Below, piece by piece: positions 43,920-54,200 of a DNA stretch of 64,000 nt. The DNA comes from Rhodopirellula islandica (GTDB lineage Bacteria; Planctomycetota; Planctomycetia; Pirellulales; Pirellulaceae). Under the pieces are notes generated by a model. The model had not been told where the DNA came from and made no database searches. It saw only the letters and a list, made by a program, of their open reading frames with translations. A program made the translations under genes and the position numbers. The stretch is taken from the NCBI RefSeq assembly GCF_001027925.1, contig NZ_LECT01000044.1, positions 434,001-498,000 of the forward strand. The letters run 5' to 3'. Within the stretch, counting starts at the first letter, position 1. Each line of letters opens with the position of its first letter.

Positions 43920-44909
43920 TCAATAGCGAGACGAGCCGAATCCGGCGGGAGCGGCCATTTGGGTGCCGCCCGCATTGAAGGACGCGGCGTCGCGAGTCGA
44001 GTTGATTTGACGACTCAGGGCAGCCACGCGTTCGCTGACCATCGCCCCATTGGGGCCCAAAACGCCTCCTCCCAGCGCGAGAGCACGCTGGTAGTTCTGC
44101 AATGCCTGAACCGGGTCGTTGCTGGCTTCTCGCAAACGTGCCAGTGCCAGCCATGCTCGAGCGTTGTTGGCGTCTTGTTGCACCGCATCTTCCAAGTACT
44201 TCAGTGCCGTCTGAGGTTCGCCGTGCTCTTCGTAAAGGCGAGCCAATTCGATGCGTGGTTCGGCCAACGCCGGGTTTTGAGCGGCCCAGTTTTTGAGCAG
44301 CGTGAAAGCTCGGTCAGGACGTCCGGAGTCGACCAGCAAAACGGCCAATCCGCGATGACAGTCAATGTGATTGGGATCGTGATCCAAGCATTGGTTGTAG
44401 AGTGCCTCACTTTGACGGATCAAATTGGGGTCTTGTCGCTGATTCCCGAGTCGGTGTGAGGTGGCCGCCAAGTTGTAGTAGCCATCCGCGTCCGTCGGGT
44501 CCGACGCGATAGCCTTCTGGAATTGCTCCATCGCCGCCGTGTATTGGCCTTGGTTGTACAGAGCCGCTCCCTGTGTGTTCTGACTTCCAGCTGCCCATTG
44601 GCATCCTGTCAGGGAGGCAAACAGGGTGCCGACGATCAGCGAGGCGGTCAAACACCCCCAAATTGTCCAGCGACTTTGGCGAACGGGCTGAACATCCACG
44701 TCCGCCGAGTGGCTCTCGTCCGGATTGAAAACCCGCAGACCATTCGGGTTCGCTGTCGACGCATCATGGGCATGCGACTGCGTGCCAACCGAAACCGGGG
44801 AGGCGGGCGAGGGAGAGAAATCGTTGCGAAGAGCAGGACTGGGCATCGTTAGCGACTGGGTGCTGGAGCCATTCGGAAAACGCGCAGGTTGAACACCACC
44901 GCGCGTCAT
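43920..44909 (-). CDS. TPR repeat protein with membrane anchor
   Basis: A 329-residue protein. Residues 1-80 are polar and Pro/Ser-rich, and a hydrophobic helix at about 82-103 (W-G-C-L-T-A-S-L-I-V-G-T-L-F-A-S-L-T-G-C) ends in a lipobox-like L-T-G-C. At least four TPR units follow (for example A-A-L-Y-N-Q-G-Q-Y-T-A-A-M-E-Q-F-Q-K-A, and A-R-A-W-L-A-L-A-R-L-R-E-A). The TPR superhelix should face the periplasm and bind protein partners. An 80-residue segment before a lipobox is unusual; either the cysteine is not lipidated or the true start is internal. It reads from 44909 and shares a divergent promoter region with lpxD. Confidence 0.78.
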   Translation of the reverse strand: MTRGGVQPARFPNGSSTQSLTMPSPALRNDFSPSPASPVSVGTQSHAHDASTANPNGLRVFNPDESHSADVDVQPVRQSRWTIWGCLTASLIVGTLFASLTGCQWAAGSQNTQGAALYNQGQYTAAMEQFQKAIASDPTDADGYYNLAATSHRLGNQRQDPNLIRQSEALYNQCLDHDPNHIDCHRGLAVLLVDSGRPDRAFTLLKNWAAQNPALAEPRIELARLYEEHGEPQTALKYLEDAVQQDANNARAWLALARLREASNDPVQALQNYQRALALGGGVLGPNGAMVSERVAALSRQINSTRDAASFNAGGTQMAAPAGFGSSRY

Positions 44910-45053
44910 GCAGCCCTGTACTAGTCCTTTCTGACGAACCGTCGCAAGACCGACGATTCACGTTGCGTCAATTTGTAGGTTGCCGCTACAAGGAAGCCAC
45001 CCACCGATCCGGACCCGCACCTCGACACACGTCACCGAAAAAGGATTTTTCAA

Positions 45054-46196
45054 ATGGCGTCTTCCAATGGACTGTCTCTGCAAGAAATCGCCGACTTGGT
45101 CGGCGGTCAATTGCTCGACTTCAGCGATTGCACCCAAAACGATTCCGATTCGTCGCAGGATGCCGCGCGGGGGAAATCCCCCAGCGATGAAACCTCCGCC
45201 ATGATTTGCACAGGTGCGGCTCCTCCAGTCGAAGCGGGCTCCCAAGAAATCACGCTGATTGATCAAGCCAACCACGTCGGACAACTGTCGAACAGCGACG
45301 CTTTCGCGGTCATTGCCCCCGAATACGTGGCCGCGTCTCCCATTCGGCTGCAAATTTTGGTGGACGATCCTCACGCAGCCTTCACCCAAGTGGTCAGCCA
45401 CTTTCGTCCTGCCCTTGGCAACTCGATGCCGGTCAGCGGAATTGACCCGACTGCCAAGATTGACTCGAGCAGCGACGTGCATCCTTCGGCGGTCATCGGT
45501 GCCGACGTAGAAATTGGTCCCGGTTGCTACATTGCACCGGGTGTCACCATCGCAGCAGGATGCCAGGTCGGTGCCCATTGCACTCTGCATCCCAACGTGA
45601 CGCTCTACGCCTACAGCCAACTCGGCGAACGTGTCACCTTGCATGCTGGCACCGTCGTGGGCGCACATGGCTTTGGATACAAGATGGTCGATGGACGCCA
45701 TGTGCCCACCGCGCAGCTCGGGTATGTCGTGATCGAAAGTGATGTGGAAGTGGGAGCCAGTTCGACCATCGATCGCGGCACCTATGGCGCCACTCGAATC
45801 GGTGAGGGCACCAAGATCGACAATCAAGTCATGATCGCTCACAACTGCCAAATCGGTCGTCACAATTTATTGTGCAGCCAAGTCGGAATCGCAGGAAGCT
45901 GCACGACGGGCGACTACGTTGTCTTGGCCGGACAAGTCGGATTGAAAGATCACATCGCGTTGGCAGATGGCGTGATCGTGGGTGCTCAAGCCGGTGTGAT
46001 GGATGACCTGGCGCCCAACCAAGTTTACTTGGGTTCACCCGCCACCCCCCAACGCGATCAGATGCAGATCATGGCCGTCCAACGCAAGCTGCCAGAAATG
46101 CGTCGCGATCTCAAACGCTTGACACAGCAGCTCAACCGGTTGTCCGCCGCTGCTGAAAATCAGCCAACAGACGCTGGCCATCGAAAAGCTGCCTGA
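45054..46196 (+). CDS. lpxD: UDP-3-O-acylglucosamine N-acyltransferase
   Basis: Third step of lipid A synthesis: adds the N-linked acyl chain from acyl-ACP. The 380-residue chain has an N-terminal uridine-binding domain (about 1-115), then a long left-handed beta-helix of hexapeptides ([25 protein letters not shown]). It also contains G-F-G-Y-K and the catalytic His in [10 protein letters not shown], and ends with a C-terminal helix. A Ser/Asp/Glu-rich insertion near residues 25-60 lengthens the uridine domain compared with usual 340-residue enzymes. First gene of a unit with lpxI, ispE and spoVG. Its presence shows the organism makes an outer-membrane lipid A. Confidence 0.94.
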   Translation: MASSNGLSLQEIADLVGGQLLDFSDCTQNDSDSSQDAARGKSPSDETSAMICTGAAPPVEAGSQEITLIDQANHVGQLSNSDAFAVIAPEYVAASPIRLQILVDDPHAAFTQVVSHFRPALGNSMPVSGIDPTAKIDSSSDVHPSAVIGADVEIGPGCYIAPGVTIAAGCQVGAHCTLHPNVTLYAYSQLGERVTLHAGTVVGAHGFGYKMVDGRHVPTAQLGYVVIESDVEVGASSTIDRGTYGATRIGEGTKIDNQVMIAHNCQIGRHNLLCSQVGIAGSCTTGDYVVLAGQVGLKDHIALADGVIVGAQAGVMDDLAPNQVYLGSPATPQRDQMQIMAVQRKLPEMRRDLKRLTQQLNRLSAAAENQPTDAGHRKAA

Positions 46197-46229
46197 GCGA
46201 TTTTCGGTTCCCGCAACCTTGCGACTGCC

Positions 46230-47222
46230 ATGAGCCTTGCGCCCGTTATGAGAAATGTTTCCCCCGACCCAACCGCGGTTCACGATGCCGGCGGCACAGA
46301 TCTTTGTGGCCCCGTCGATCGCAATGTGCCCGAGGGAGCACCCGTTGGTTTGATTGCGGGCTGGGGGCGTTTTCCGATTTGCGTGGCGGAGAAACTGAAA
46401 GCCCTGGGGCATCCGGTTCACTGTGTTGCCATCACGGGACACGCCGGCGAAGAACTCAATGACCTCTGCGACAGCGTGATGTGGTCAGGCGTCGGGCGTT
46501 TTGGTGGTCATCTTCGATACTTCAAACGCAACGAAGTCAGCCACGTGACAATGGCAGGCAAACTGTTCAAGTCGGACCTGCTTTACAGTGGTTCGGTTTG
46601 GATTCGACACACACCGGACTGGACGTGCATCAAAACCTTCTGGCCTTGTTTGTTCGGTGCACGCCGAGACGCACGCGATGACCGACTGCTCGGCGCGGTC
46701 ATCGACACTTATGAGAATCACACCATGAAAATTTGCTCCGCCACGGACTTGGCTCCCGAACTGCTCGCGAAAACGGGGCGGCTGACACGGCGAAAACCCT
46801 CGCCGGCAATTCAGTCTGACATTGCCGCTGGCTGGCAAATTGCCAAGACCATGGGCGGGCTGGATATCGGCCAAGCCATCACGATCAAGGATGGGACCAT
46901 CATCGCCGTCGAAGCAATCGAAGGGACGGACGCCTGCATCGCACGCACCGGCGAGTTGTGCCGCCGTGGTGGTTGGACACTGGTCAAAGTCAGCAAACCA
47001 GAACAAGACATGCGGTTCGACGTGCCGACCGTTGGACCTCAAACCATCCAACGCGTCCACGAAGCGGGCGGAGCAGCGATCGCGATCGAAGCCGACAAAA
47101 CCATTCTGCTGGACAGCGAAACAACCATCGCACTGGCGGACCGTCTGGGGATTGCTTTGGTGGCGATGAAGTCAGCTGATACGGTGGAAAACCAACTGCC
47201 ATCTTCTCGAAAAGCAGCCTGA
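46230..47222 (+). CDS. lpxI: UDP-2,3-diacylglucosamine pyrophosphatase LpxI
   Basis: Hydrolyses UDP-2,3-diacylglucosamine to lipid X and UMP, replacing LpxH in many bacteria. The 330 residues start with a 30-residue extension, then the LpxI N domain (V-G-L-I-A-G-W-G-R-F-P) and G-K-L-F-K. The DUF1009 C domain has D-I-A-A-G-W-Q-I-A-K, G-Q-A-I-T-I-K-D-G-T, A-V-E-A-I-E-G-T-D-A and D-V-P-T-V-G-P-Q-T-I, which hold the catalytic Asp region. It starts 33 bases after lpxD, as in many genomes where these lie together. ispE begins four bases after its stop. Confidence 0.92.
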   Translation: MSLAPVMRNVSPDPTAVHDAGGTDLCGPVDRNVPEGAPVGLIAGWGRFPICVAEKLKALGHPVHCVAITGHAGEELNDLCDSVMWSGVGRFGGHLRYFKRNEVSHVTMAGKLFKSDLLYSGSVWIRHTPDWTCIKTFWPCLFGARRDARDDRLLGAVIDTYENHTMKICSATDLAPELLAKTGRLTRRKPSPAIQSDIAAGWQIAKTMGGLDIGQAITIKDGTIIAVEAIEGTDACIARTGELCRRGGWTLVKVSKPEQDMRFDVPTVGPQTIQRVHEAGGAAIAIEADKTILLDSETTIALADRLGIALVAMKSADTVENQLPSSRKAA

Positions 47223-47226
47223 ACAC

Positions 47227-48234
47227 GTGACTGAATCTCGCTGGTATCACACGTCGCCGCCCGCCAAGCTCAACCTTTTTCTGGAACTGTTGGCGCGTCG
47301 CGAAGACGGTTTCCATGAACTGGATACCGTGATGATCGCGATCGATTGGCGAGACGAACTTCGCCTTCGCCGCACCACTCAACCTGGCGTCCGGCTGTCG
47401 GTTGATTGGATTCCAAATCGCGCAGCCGTCGCCAATGAGTTGCAGGTCAGTGAAGACGACGAACTCTTGTTCATTCCAACGGATGGCAAAAACTTGGTCG
47501 TCCGCGTTCTGAATCGCCTGAGCGAAACCCTTGGTCTGGAGGGCGGCTGGGAAGTCCAGCTGAACAAAAACATTCCCAGTGGTGCGGGAATGGGAGGAGC
47601 CAGCAGCGATGCCGCCTCGGCGCTGCAATTGGGATGGGAAGCAGCCTGCGAAACCCATCCGGAAATGCCAGCCAGTTCCAAGCGAGAGCTGCTTTTGCCC
47701 CTGGCCGCCGAAATCGGCAGCGATGTTCCCTTTTTCTTAGGGGGGGCCAGTTTGCTCGGGGCTCCAAAGTCAACTGAAGGCATCCAATGTGCCCGTGCAA
47801 CGGGTCGCGGTGAGAAACTGGAGTTCTTCCCATTAGCCAATCCGCTGCACGCAGTCGTCCTTTACCCAGCGGCAAGTGTATCAACTGCAAAGGTTTATTC
47901 TCGGTGCACCGTCCCTGATTCACCCCGTTCCAGCGATGATTTGGTGCTCGCATTGCAAGGAATGTCCGCCGAAACCACGTTTTCATTGCATAACACCTTG
48001 GAAGCGCCCGCACGCGGGCTTTCATCGCGCATCGATCCCGCCCTAGAATGTCTGTCGAAGGCTGGACTGACACATTGCCACATGACGGGCAGCGGTTCGG
48101 CTTGCTTCGCTTTGGCTGACTCGTCGCAACAAGCAGCACTCGCTGCGAAAACGCTGCGTTCGACTTTTCCAGGCGGCGCATTGATCCGACCGGTTATGAG
48201 TTGTGTGGTGCCGTCGGAGATCCACATCGCATAA
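47227..48234 (+). CDS. ispE: 4-diphosphocytidyl-2-C-methyl-D-erythritol kinase
   Basis: GHMP kinase of the non-mevalonate isoprenoid pathway. The 335 residues begin S-P-P-A-K-L-N-L-F-L-E-L-L with the catalytic Lys. The ATP loop P-S-G-A-G-M-G-G-A-S-S-D-A-A (about 118-131) follows, then D-V-P-F-F-L-G-G and the C-terminal H-C-H-M-T-G-S-G-S-A-C-F-A. Start is GTG at 47227, four bases after the lpxI stop. The spoVG-like gene follows after nine bases; ispE and spoVG are also neighbours in Bacillus, an old gene pairing. Confidence 0.94.
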   Translation: MTESRWYHTSPPAKLNLFLELLARREDGFHELDTVMIAIDWRDELRLRRTTQPGVRLSVDWIPNRAAVANELQVSEDDELLFIPTDGKNLVVRVLNRLSETLGLEGGWEVQLNKNIPSGAGMGGASSDAASALQLGWEAACETHPEMPASSKRELLLPLAAEIGSDVPFFLGGASLLGAPKSTEGIQCARATGRGEKLEFFPLANPLHAVVLYPAASVSTAKVYSRCTVPDSPRSSDDLVLALQGMSAETTFSLHNTLEAPARGLSSRIDPALECLSKAGLTHCHMTGSGSACFALADSSQQAALAAKTLRSTFPGGALIRPVMSCVVPSEIHIA

Positions 48235-48243
48235 GGGGACGTC

Positions 48244-48951
48244 GTGGAAATTACCGAGATTCGCATCAAGCTGATGGAAGGTTCGGAGGACCGTCTGCGG
48301 GCGTTTTGCTCGATCACCATTGATCAGTCGTTTGTCGTTCGTGATCTGAAAATCATCGACGGAACGAGCGGCCCCTTCGTTGCGATGCCCAGTCGCAAAC
48401 TGACGGGGCACTGTGGGCGTTGCAGTTCCAAGAATCACCTGCGCGCAGCCTACTGCAATCACTGCGGCGCCAAACTGAGCGGCCACAACGCCAATTCGCC
48501 TCAAAAGCTGTATGCGGACGTCGCACACCCGATCAACAGCGAATGCCGCGAAATGATTCAGCGGGCAGTGATCGAAGAATTCGAAGCAGAACTGGATCGA
48601 TCGCAACAGCCTGGGTACCGGAGTCGATATGAAGACGATTTCGATGCTGGCGACTACGACGAAGCGGACTACACCAGTTCCTCGACAGACGAATCCAAAT
48701 CAGACTCCAACACCGAACCGGTCACCAAACCCGTGGCGGAGGATGATTCTGAAACCTTGATCGTTCGGGGCGAACAGGGCGACGAGCAACGCATCCCACA
48801 ACCTCACCTGCATCGTCGCGGCGGTGGGTCTCGCGGTTCGACCGTCACAAACTCTCCCAACCGCGATGCTGGAGGGGCCCAACCAGATCGCTCCTCGCAA
48901 GCGAGTTCGGAACCGTTCGACGATTTTGGGTCTGGCATTTTCGATGGCTGA
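48244..48951 (+). CDS. spoVG: SpoVG-family protein with inserted zinc ribbon
   Basis: SpoVG proteins bind nucleic acids and affect septation, envelope and virulence genes in several phyla. Residues 1-52 ([10 protein letters not shown]...F-V-A-M-P-S-R-K) and 90-115 ([10 protein letters not shown]...V-I-E-E-F-E) together make the SpoVG fold. Between them, where SpoVG has a short loop, sits a zinc ribbon with Cys pairs C57-x2-C60 and C71-x2-C74. After residue 120 comes an acidic, then Arg/Gly/Ser-rich tail of about 115 residues, probably disordered; ordinary SpoVG is 90-100 residues. Start GTG at 48244. The next gene starts inside its last codons. Confidence 0.87.
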   Translation: MEITEIRIKLMEGSEDRLRAFCSITIDQSFVVRDLKIIDGTSGPFVAMPSRKLTGHCGRCSSKNHLRAAYCNHCGAKLSGHNANSPQKLYADVAHPINSECREMIQRAVIEEFEAELDRSQQPGYRSRYEDDFDAGDYDEADYTSSSTDESKSDSNTEPVTKPVAEDDSETLIVRGEQGDEQRIPQPHLHRRGGGSRGSTVTNSPNRDAGGAQPDRSSQASSEPFDDFGSGIFDG

Positions 48952-49261
48952 AGCTGATTCCGTCTCCCAACCCGAACCAAGAACGGCTGCATCTCATTCG
49001 CCTCGCCCACAGGTCAGCATCGCGGTGTCGTTGCTTCTGGTCCTGATCAGTGCGTTGTTCCTGGCGGGTTTGTTCTATGCCTCGCGAGTTCCCAGCGTTC
49101 AAACGGACGTTGCGATTTGGGTTGGTGCTCAACCGCCCGAGGACGAATCCGGCAGCCTCTCGCAAGTCATGTTCATCATGTTCACTTTCACCTCGCCACT
49201 CATGATCGCAATCACGCTGTCGTTCGTGATGTCCGTCTGGAACAAGATCACAAGAACGTGA
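48944..49261 (+). CDS. Small two-helix membrane protein
   Basis: A 105-residue protein of unknown function. A polar N terminus precedes transmembrane segment 1 (about 25-45, [19 protein letters not shown]) and segment 2 (about 72-95, [20 protein letters not shown]). The ATG at 48944 lies within the last codons of spoVG, and its stop overlaps the GTG of the RNA methyltransferase gene (GTGA). This tight coupling on both sides argues it is a real gene of the operon. An upstream extension of the frame is less likely. Confidence 0.72.
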   Translation: MAEADSVSQPEPRTAASHSPRPQVSIAVSLLLVLISALFLAGLFYASRVPSVQTDVAIWVGAQPPEDESGSLSQVMFIMFTFTSPLMIAITLSFVMSVWNKITRT

Positions 49262-50766
49262 GTCGATCTCGAAAAGGCTCGAAGAAAGCCAGCCGCAAAT
49301 CGCAGGCATCCTCCAAACCTTCCGCCAATCGCAAGCCCGTGGCGCTGACGGCGGAACAAGTCTCCTCCGCGATCGACCCGATTGAATTACCAGACGCTGA
49401 ACTGGAGCACCTGGCAGCGGCGATGAGCCAACGTCATGCGAATGTGATGCGGGTCCGTCGAGACCGCGCTCCAACATTTCGCTTGCAACCAAGCAGCAGC
49501 GGCTCCGATTCACGAACCGACGTGCCTTGGTATCCACTCGCTGTCTCGATCCCGGATGGCTTTCACGCCTCCCGTTCCATCGACTTTGCCGCGGGGGAAT
49601 TCTATCTGCAGGACGCGGGGTCACTGCTCGCACTCGCGGCCGCGGAAGCTCACACGGGCTCACTTGCTGGGCAGCTGGTTTGCGATCTCTGTGCCGCCCC
49701 CGGAGGAAAGGCAACCGGATTGTTGGAAGCAATCGGAGACGATGGTTTCCTGCTCGCCAACGAACCGATTCGTTCGCGGATCGCACCGCTGGCGTACAAC
49801 CTCTCACGAACCGGATCGGATCGTTACGCGATCAGCTGCGAAGACCCGGACGCCCTCGCGGAAAAACTGCCGGGCGTCTTCGACACCATTTTGATCGATG
49901 CACCTTGCAGTGGCCAAGCCCTGCTCTCACGTGGCCGGCAATCCAAGGGTGCCGTGAACGAGTCGATGGTCGCTACCAACGCGGCCCGTCAACAACGAAT
50001 CCTGGCAGCGGCGCATCTGCTGCTGCGTCCGGGAGGCACGATCGTCTACAGCACGTGCACCTTCGCGGTGGCCGAGAACGAAGACCAAGTGGACTGGATG
50101 ACCCGTGAACTGGGAATGCAGCCGTCACCAGTCGCTGCCTTGTGTGACTACCAAAGCTCGCTCACGGAATGCGGCTACCGAGTGTGGCCGCATCGCGACG
50201 GTTGCGCCGGCGCCTTCGCAGCGCGCGTGAAGAAACCGGGCGATGTTGACGCCTCTGAAGACTCGGTCGAGTTCGTCGAGGATCCCTGGTTGCTTCGCCG
50301 AGGCGTTCTCCAATCCGAGCAACCGCTCGATCCCGCTTGCGATGAAGTGCTTCAATCGGTCTTGGGAGCTTTTCCGGAAAACAGCACCGACAAGGATTCA
50401 GGGCTGTTGCGACAACGAGACTGGATCGCCGAAGCGTTCTGCAAGGGTGCACCCGAGTGGGTCAAACAAGCCTGGACCATTGGCCCCGAAGTGGCGTACC
50501 GAACCGGTCAAACCTGGAAACCGTCTCACGCTTGTGCTCTGCGACACGTCGACGACGAGTTCGCAAAGGGGGCGGGACGAATCGACTTGGATGACGCCCA
50601 AGCGGCGACCTACTTGTCGGGAGGCACGATTCCGACGGACCGCCGTGGATGGCAGATTGTGCAGCATCTCGGTCGCCCACTGGGTTGGGTCAAAGCCGAC
50701 GGACGCATCGGCAAGAATCATCTGCCAACGCACGCTCGTATGCAGGTGTCACCCACAAACGGCTGA
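49258..50766 (+). CDS. rsmF: rRNA (cytosine-C5) methyltransferase, RsmF/NSUN-type
   Basis: SAM-dependent m5C methyltransferase, probably acting on 16S rRNA. Of 502 residues, a basic Ser/Lys tail (1-30) precedes the catalytic domain. It contains the SAM loop L-C-A-A-P-G-G-K-A-T, the two catalytic cysteines in D-A-P-C-S-G and Y-S-T-C-T-F, and E-N-E-D-Q-V. The C-terminal part has the RsmF-type domain ending in a PUA-like segment (G-G-T-I-P...G-R-P-L-G-W-V-K-A-D-G-R). Start GTG at 49258 overlaps the stop of the small membrane protein. The gene converges on the minus-strand hypothetical gene, 31 bases away. Confidence 0.88.
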   Translation: MSRSRKGSKKASRKSQASSKPSANRKPVALTAEQVSSAIDPIELPDAELEHLAAAMSQRHANVMRVRRDRAPTFRLQPSSSGSDSRTDVPWYPLAVSIPDGFHASRSIDFAAGEFYLQDAGSLLALAAAEAHTGSLAGQLVCDLCAAPGGKATGLLEAIGDDGFLLANEPIRSRIAPLAYNLSRTGSDRYAISCEDPDALAEKLPGVFDTILIDAPCSGQALLSRGRQSKGAVNESMVATNAARQQRILAAAHLLLRPGGTIVYSTCTFAVAENEDQVDWMTRELGMQPSPVAALCDYQSSLTECGYRVWPHRDGCAGAFAARVKKPGDVDASEDSVEFVEDPWLLRRGVLQSEQPLDPACDEVLQSVLGAFPENSTDKDSGLLRQRDWIAEAFCKGAPEWVKQAWTIGPEVAYRTGQTWKPSHACALRHVDDEFAKGAGRIDLDDAQAATYLSGGTIPTDRRGWQIVQHLGRPLGWVKADGRIGKNHLPTHARMQVSPTNG

Positions 50767-50797
50767 GGCAGTCGGCCGCGGCGATGGTGGGCGACGC

Positions 50798-51295
50798 TCA
50801 GGACGTTGAGCTTTTCGCGGAGTACATCTCGGCGTACTCGATCGCCCACGCGTCGATCAATTGGCTGAACTCTTCCGGTTCCGCGTCCGCAACTTTGGCG
50901 TAGTGCGTGCGATTGAAGAGTTCACGGTTCATCACCGTGCCTTTGCCTTTCAGGTCCAGCACTCGCAAGTCGCTGTAGGGCCGAATGACCAGTTCCAAGC
51001 GGCTGTACAGGTTCGTGCGACGTCCAGCATCGAGTCGCAAATCGTCGCGGTAACACGCCGCTCCCCAACCCTCTTCGCCGAAGACCGATTCGTAGCGAAA
51101 CCCGGGAAAGTGATCTGCGACGCGGCGCACAGCCGCTTCAATTTGTTCTGACAGAGACAAGCGATACGACGTGTGAAGCCGCTTCAGGTCCTCCTCTGAC
51201 ATCTCCTTCTTCCGTTCCTGCGAAGCTTCATGCTCCGCACGACGGCGTCCGCGAGCGATGGCCGATTCCAATCGAGACTGAAAATCGTCGCTCAT
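50798..51295 (-). CDS. Conserved hypothetical protein coupled to tex
   Basis: A 165-residue soluble protein I cannot assign. The N-terminal 60 residues are charged and helical (S-R-L-E-S-A-I-A-R-G-R-R-R-A-E-H-E-A), likely a coiled coil. The rest is alpha/beta with R-Y-E-S-V-F-G-E-E-G-W-G-A and L-D-L-K-G-K-G-T-V. The ATG at 51295 overlaps the tex stop (ATGA), so it is translated together with the S1/Tex protein and may belong to the same RNA-related function. Confidence 0.72.
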   Translation of the reverse strand: MSDDFQSRLESAIARGRRRAEHEASQERKKEMSEEDLKRLHTSYRLSLSEQIEAAVRRVADHFPGFRYESVFGEEGWGAACYRDDLRLDAGRRTNLYSRLELVIRPYSDLRVLDLKGKGTVMNRELFNRTHYAKVADAEPEEFSQLIDAWAIEYAEMYSAKSSTS

Positions 51296-54200
51296 TCGTC
51301 TTTCTCAGGAGCGGATGGTGAGGCGGGGGCTTCCGTTGCAGGTGCCTCTGCTTTCGGAGCGGCCGGCGGATCCGTCTGAGGTGTTTCAGCTGGTTTCACT
51401 TCCGCTGGCTTCTCGGCGACTGGTTTCTCCGCAGCAGGCGGTTTGGCAGCCGGTTTCTTGTCCGCAGGAGGAGTCGTTTGACCTTTTTCCTTGCTGAACA
51501 TTTGCATCAGATCGCCGAAGGATCGCATGGGCTCATCGCCTTTGGCCATCGCATCGCTGATCTGTGGCTTTTCAGGGTCTTTGCCGATGACTTCGTAGAC
51601 TTCCGGTTTCTTCGGTCCGCGACCGCGTCCGCCTCTGCCTGCGTCGCGTCCACCGGGACGACCGCCTGGCTTGCCACCGCGTCCGCCCTGAGCACCACGG
51701 CCTTGGCCTTGGCCACCACGAGCTTGCCCGCCACGTTGACCACCTTGGCCTGATCCGCCGGACTGCCCGCCTCGACCGCGTGGTGCCGACTCAGATCGCT
51801 GACCTTGTCCGCCGCCCTGTCCGCTCGCTTGGCCACCCGTCTGAGCGCCTTGGGCACCGCGTTGTCCACGACCACCTTGGCCGCCTGGGCCACGTGCACC
51901 AGGTCCGCGACCGCGTCCACCGCGATCGTTCTGGCGACGGGCTTCCAAAGCCGCTTCGCGTTCCGGCGAGATCGCACTCAAAGCAACCCGGCGACGCTTG
52001 GCATCGGTTCCGGTCACCCAAGCGGTGATGACGTCACCAACCTGAACAGCTTCGTGCAAATCCTCGACGAAACTGTCGGAGATGCGGCTCACATGAATCA
52101 ACCCGCTGCAGTCCGGTGACAATTCAATGAACACACCAAATGGCATCACGCCGACGACCACACCGATGACTTGGTCACCTGGTTTGAGCTCGGCGAGCGA
52201 TGGCATCGCCGTCATCACGGCAGGTGACTCACCTTCGGAGGCACCTTCACCAAAGGGATCGCACAACCAGCGAACCAGTTGGTGCGAACGACGCTTTCCG
52301 ATTTGCCATTCTTTGATCAGTTTGTCGACGGCGGCCCGTTCGGGCATTGGGCGACGCACGGGTTCCGGCGCGGCGGGTGCCTCCGATTTGGTTTCGGTGG
52401 CACCTTCTGTGGTCTCGCCATCGCTCGGGGCAGCTTCTGAATCACTTGAATCAGCGGCAGCTTCCGGTGCGGGCGATTCTTCTGAAGCAGGCGTTTCGGC
52501 TTCCTCGGCACTGGTTTCTTCGGCACTGGCTTCCGCGGCAGGCTCTTCGCTGGCCGTGTCGTCGGCTGCAGGCGTCTGGGCAGCGGGTGCATCGGAAGAT
52601 TCCGTCGCGGATTCGGCTGACAGCTCCGCGGTGGTTTCACTGGCCGCAGCATCTGGCTCAGCGTTTTCGGAGGCAGCCGATTTTTCCTTGGCGGCGACTT
52701 CTTCACCGGCAGCAGTCTCTTCGCTGGCCGTTGGTTCGCTGGCCGTTTCGACCGGGGCTTCGGCGCTGGTGACCACAACGGGTTCGCTGTAATCGGGCAA
52801 CTCGTAGGCTGGCGGCCGATCTGGAGGCAGTTCGATGTTCAGGGCCGTCGCGAGTTTTTTCGCGAGCGGGTAGTCATCGGGATGAATCAATGTGCCATCG
52901 AGCGTTTCTTCGCTGGCGAAGACTCGCAGGAATGGCATTGCTTGGCGAGAGTTGACAACGGAAGGCCACTCAATCGCGGTCGCCAGCTCTTCGCGGGAAG
53001 CAATCAGCTTCTCTCGGCGACGCTCATCAATGGCTTGGGAGATTTCCGACGTGATGCCTGGCAGACGCTGCATCCAAGTCGTTGCGGTCGAGTTGACGTC
53101 GACGCCGCCACGGGCTGCGCCGCTGACCATCACGTCTTCCAACGCCGACAGGACGGCGTCGTCCGACAATTCGCGTTGGAACGAACCAAGTCGCAGTTTC
53201 AACGGGTCAACTTTGACAAGTGCCTGAGCGGGTTGCATGGCCGAGAATGCGATCCAAGCTGCTGCACGGAAGCGACGCGGCGTCGATTTCATCTCTTGAT
53301 CGCCTGCAGGGCCACCCGCGTAGGCGTCTGCACCACTGCGATCAGCGAGCGTCCAACGCACCGATTTGTCAGCCGATTGCTTGATCAGTTCGCCAACCGC
53401 GATCATGCAAGCCCGGCGGGCAGGACCGTTGCTGATCACGATCAAATCGACGTGATGAGCATGGATCAGCTCGCCCATCTTGGTCACGGCCAGTGTTCGC
53501 ATCGCGGCGGACAGCTGACACGGGATGTCCTCGCTGTGCAGCAATCGACCGTCCGAAGAAACGATCGAGGTGGCAGCGGTTCGAGGCCCAACGGCATCGA
53601 TCGACATCACCACTTTGGCTTCGACGCCCCCGCGATTGATTTGCGAGTGCAAGTTGTCAGCGGCGATGGCGACCAATCGTGAAGAAGCCTGCTCTTGCAG
53701 TTCATCCCACCACGCGGCTTCTGCAGCGTCGCGAATGATCGCTTCGTTTTCGAGCACCAACCCGGACAAGCGATCCGCCAAGGGGCGGTTGAAGCCAGCG
53801 GCGGTCTTTTGCAGTTCCGCAACCAGTTTTGCGGCGTCGTAATCAAATGCACACTGAGCGACCTGGCTTCGCAGAGCCCGGCCCAGCATGACCAATTGGA
53901 AAGAGCTCAGCTTGTTGGCAGGCATGCTTTTGCCGGCCAACGGCTTGAGCGTGCTGACCAACCAGCGACGGCGACGCTGCCGCGGGGAGATTTTCTTGGA
54001 CTTCTTGGGCTTCGCTTTCGCGGGCGCTGCCTTGGCTGCAGGAGCCGTCTTGGTCACCGACTCAGCGGGTTTGTCCGTTCCGGCGGGCGTTTCCGAATCA
54101 GCGGACGCTTCAGGGCCAGCGGGTTCGGTCTGTTCTGCAGCGGTGGCATCCGCAGTGGATGCTTCCGCAGCAACAGGTTCTGTGGTGGCGGTCGCTTCGG

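Noticed and set aside
52127-52792. Ser/Ala-rich open frame antisense to the second acidic block of the Tex protein
   Set aside because: Low-complexity complement of Glu/Ala codons; no independent start or family.
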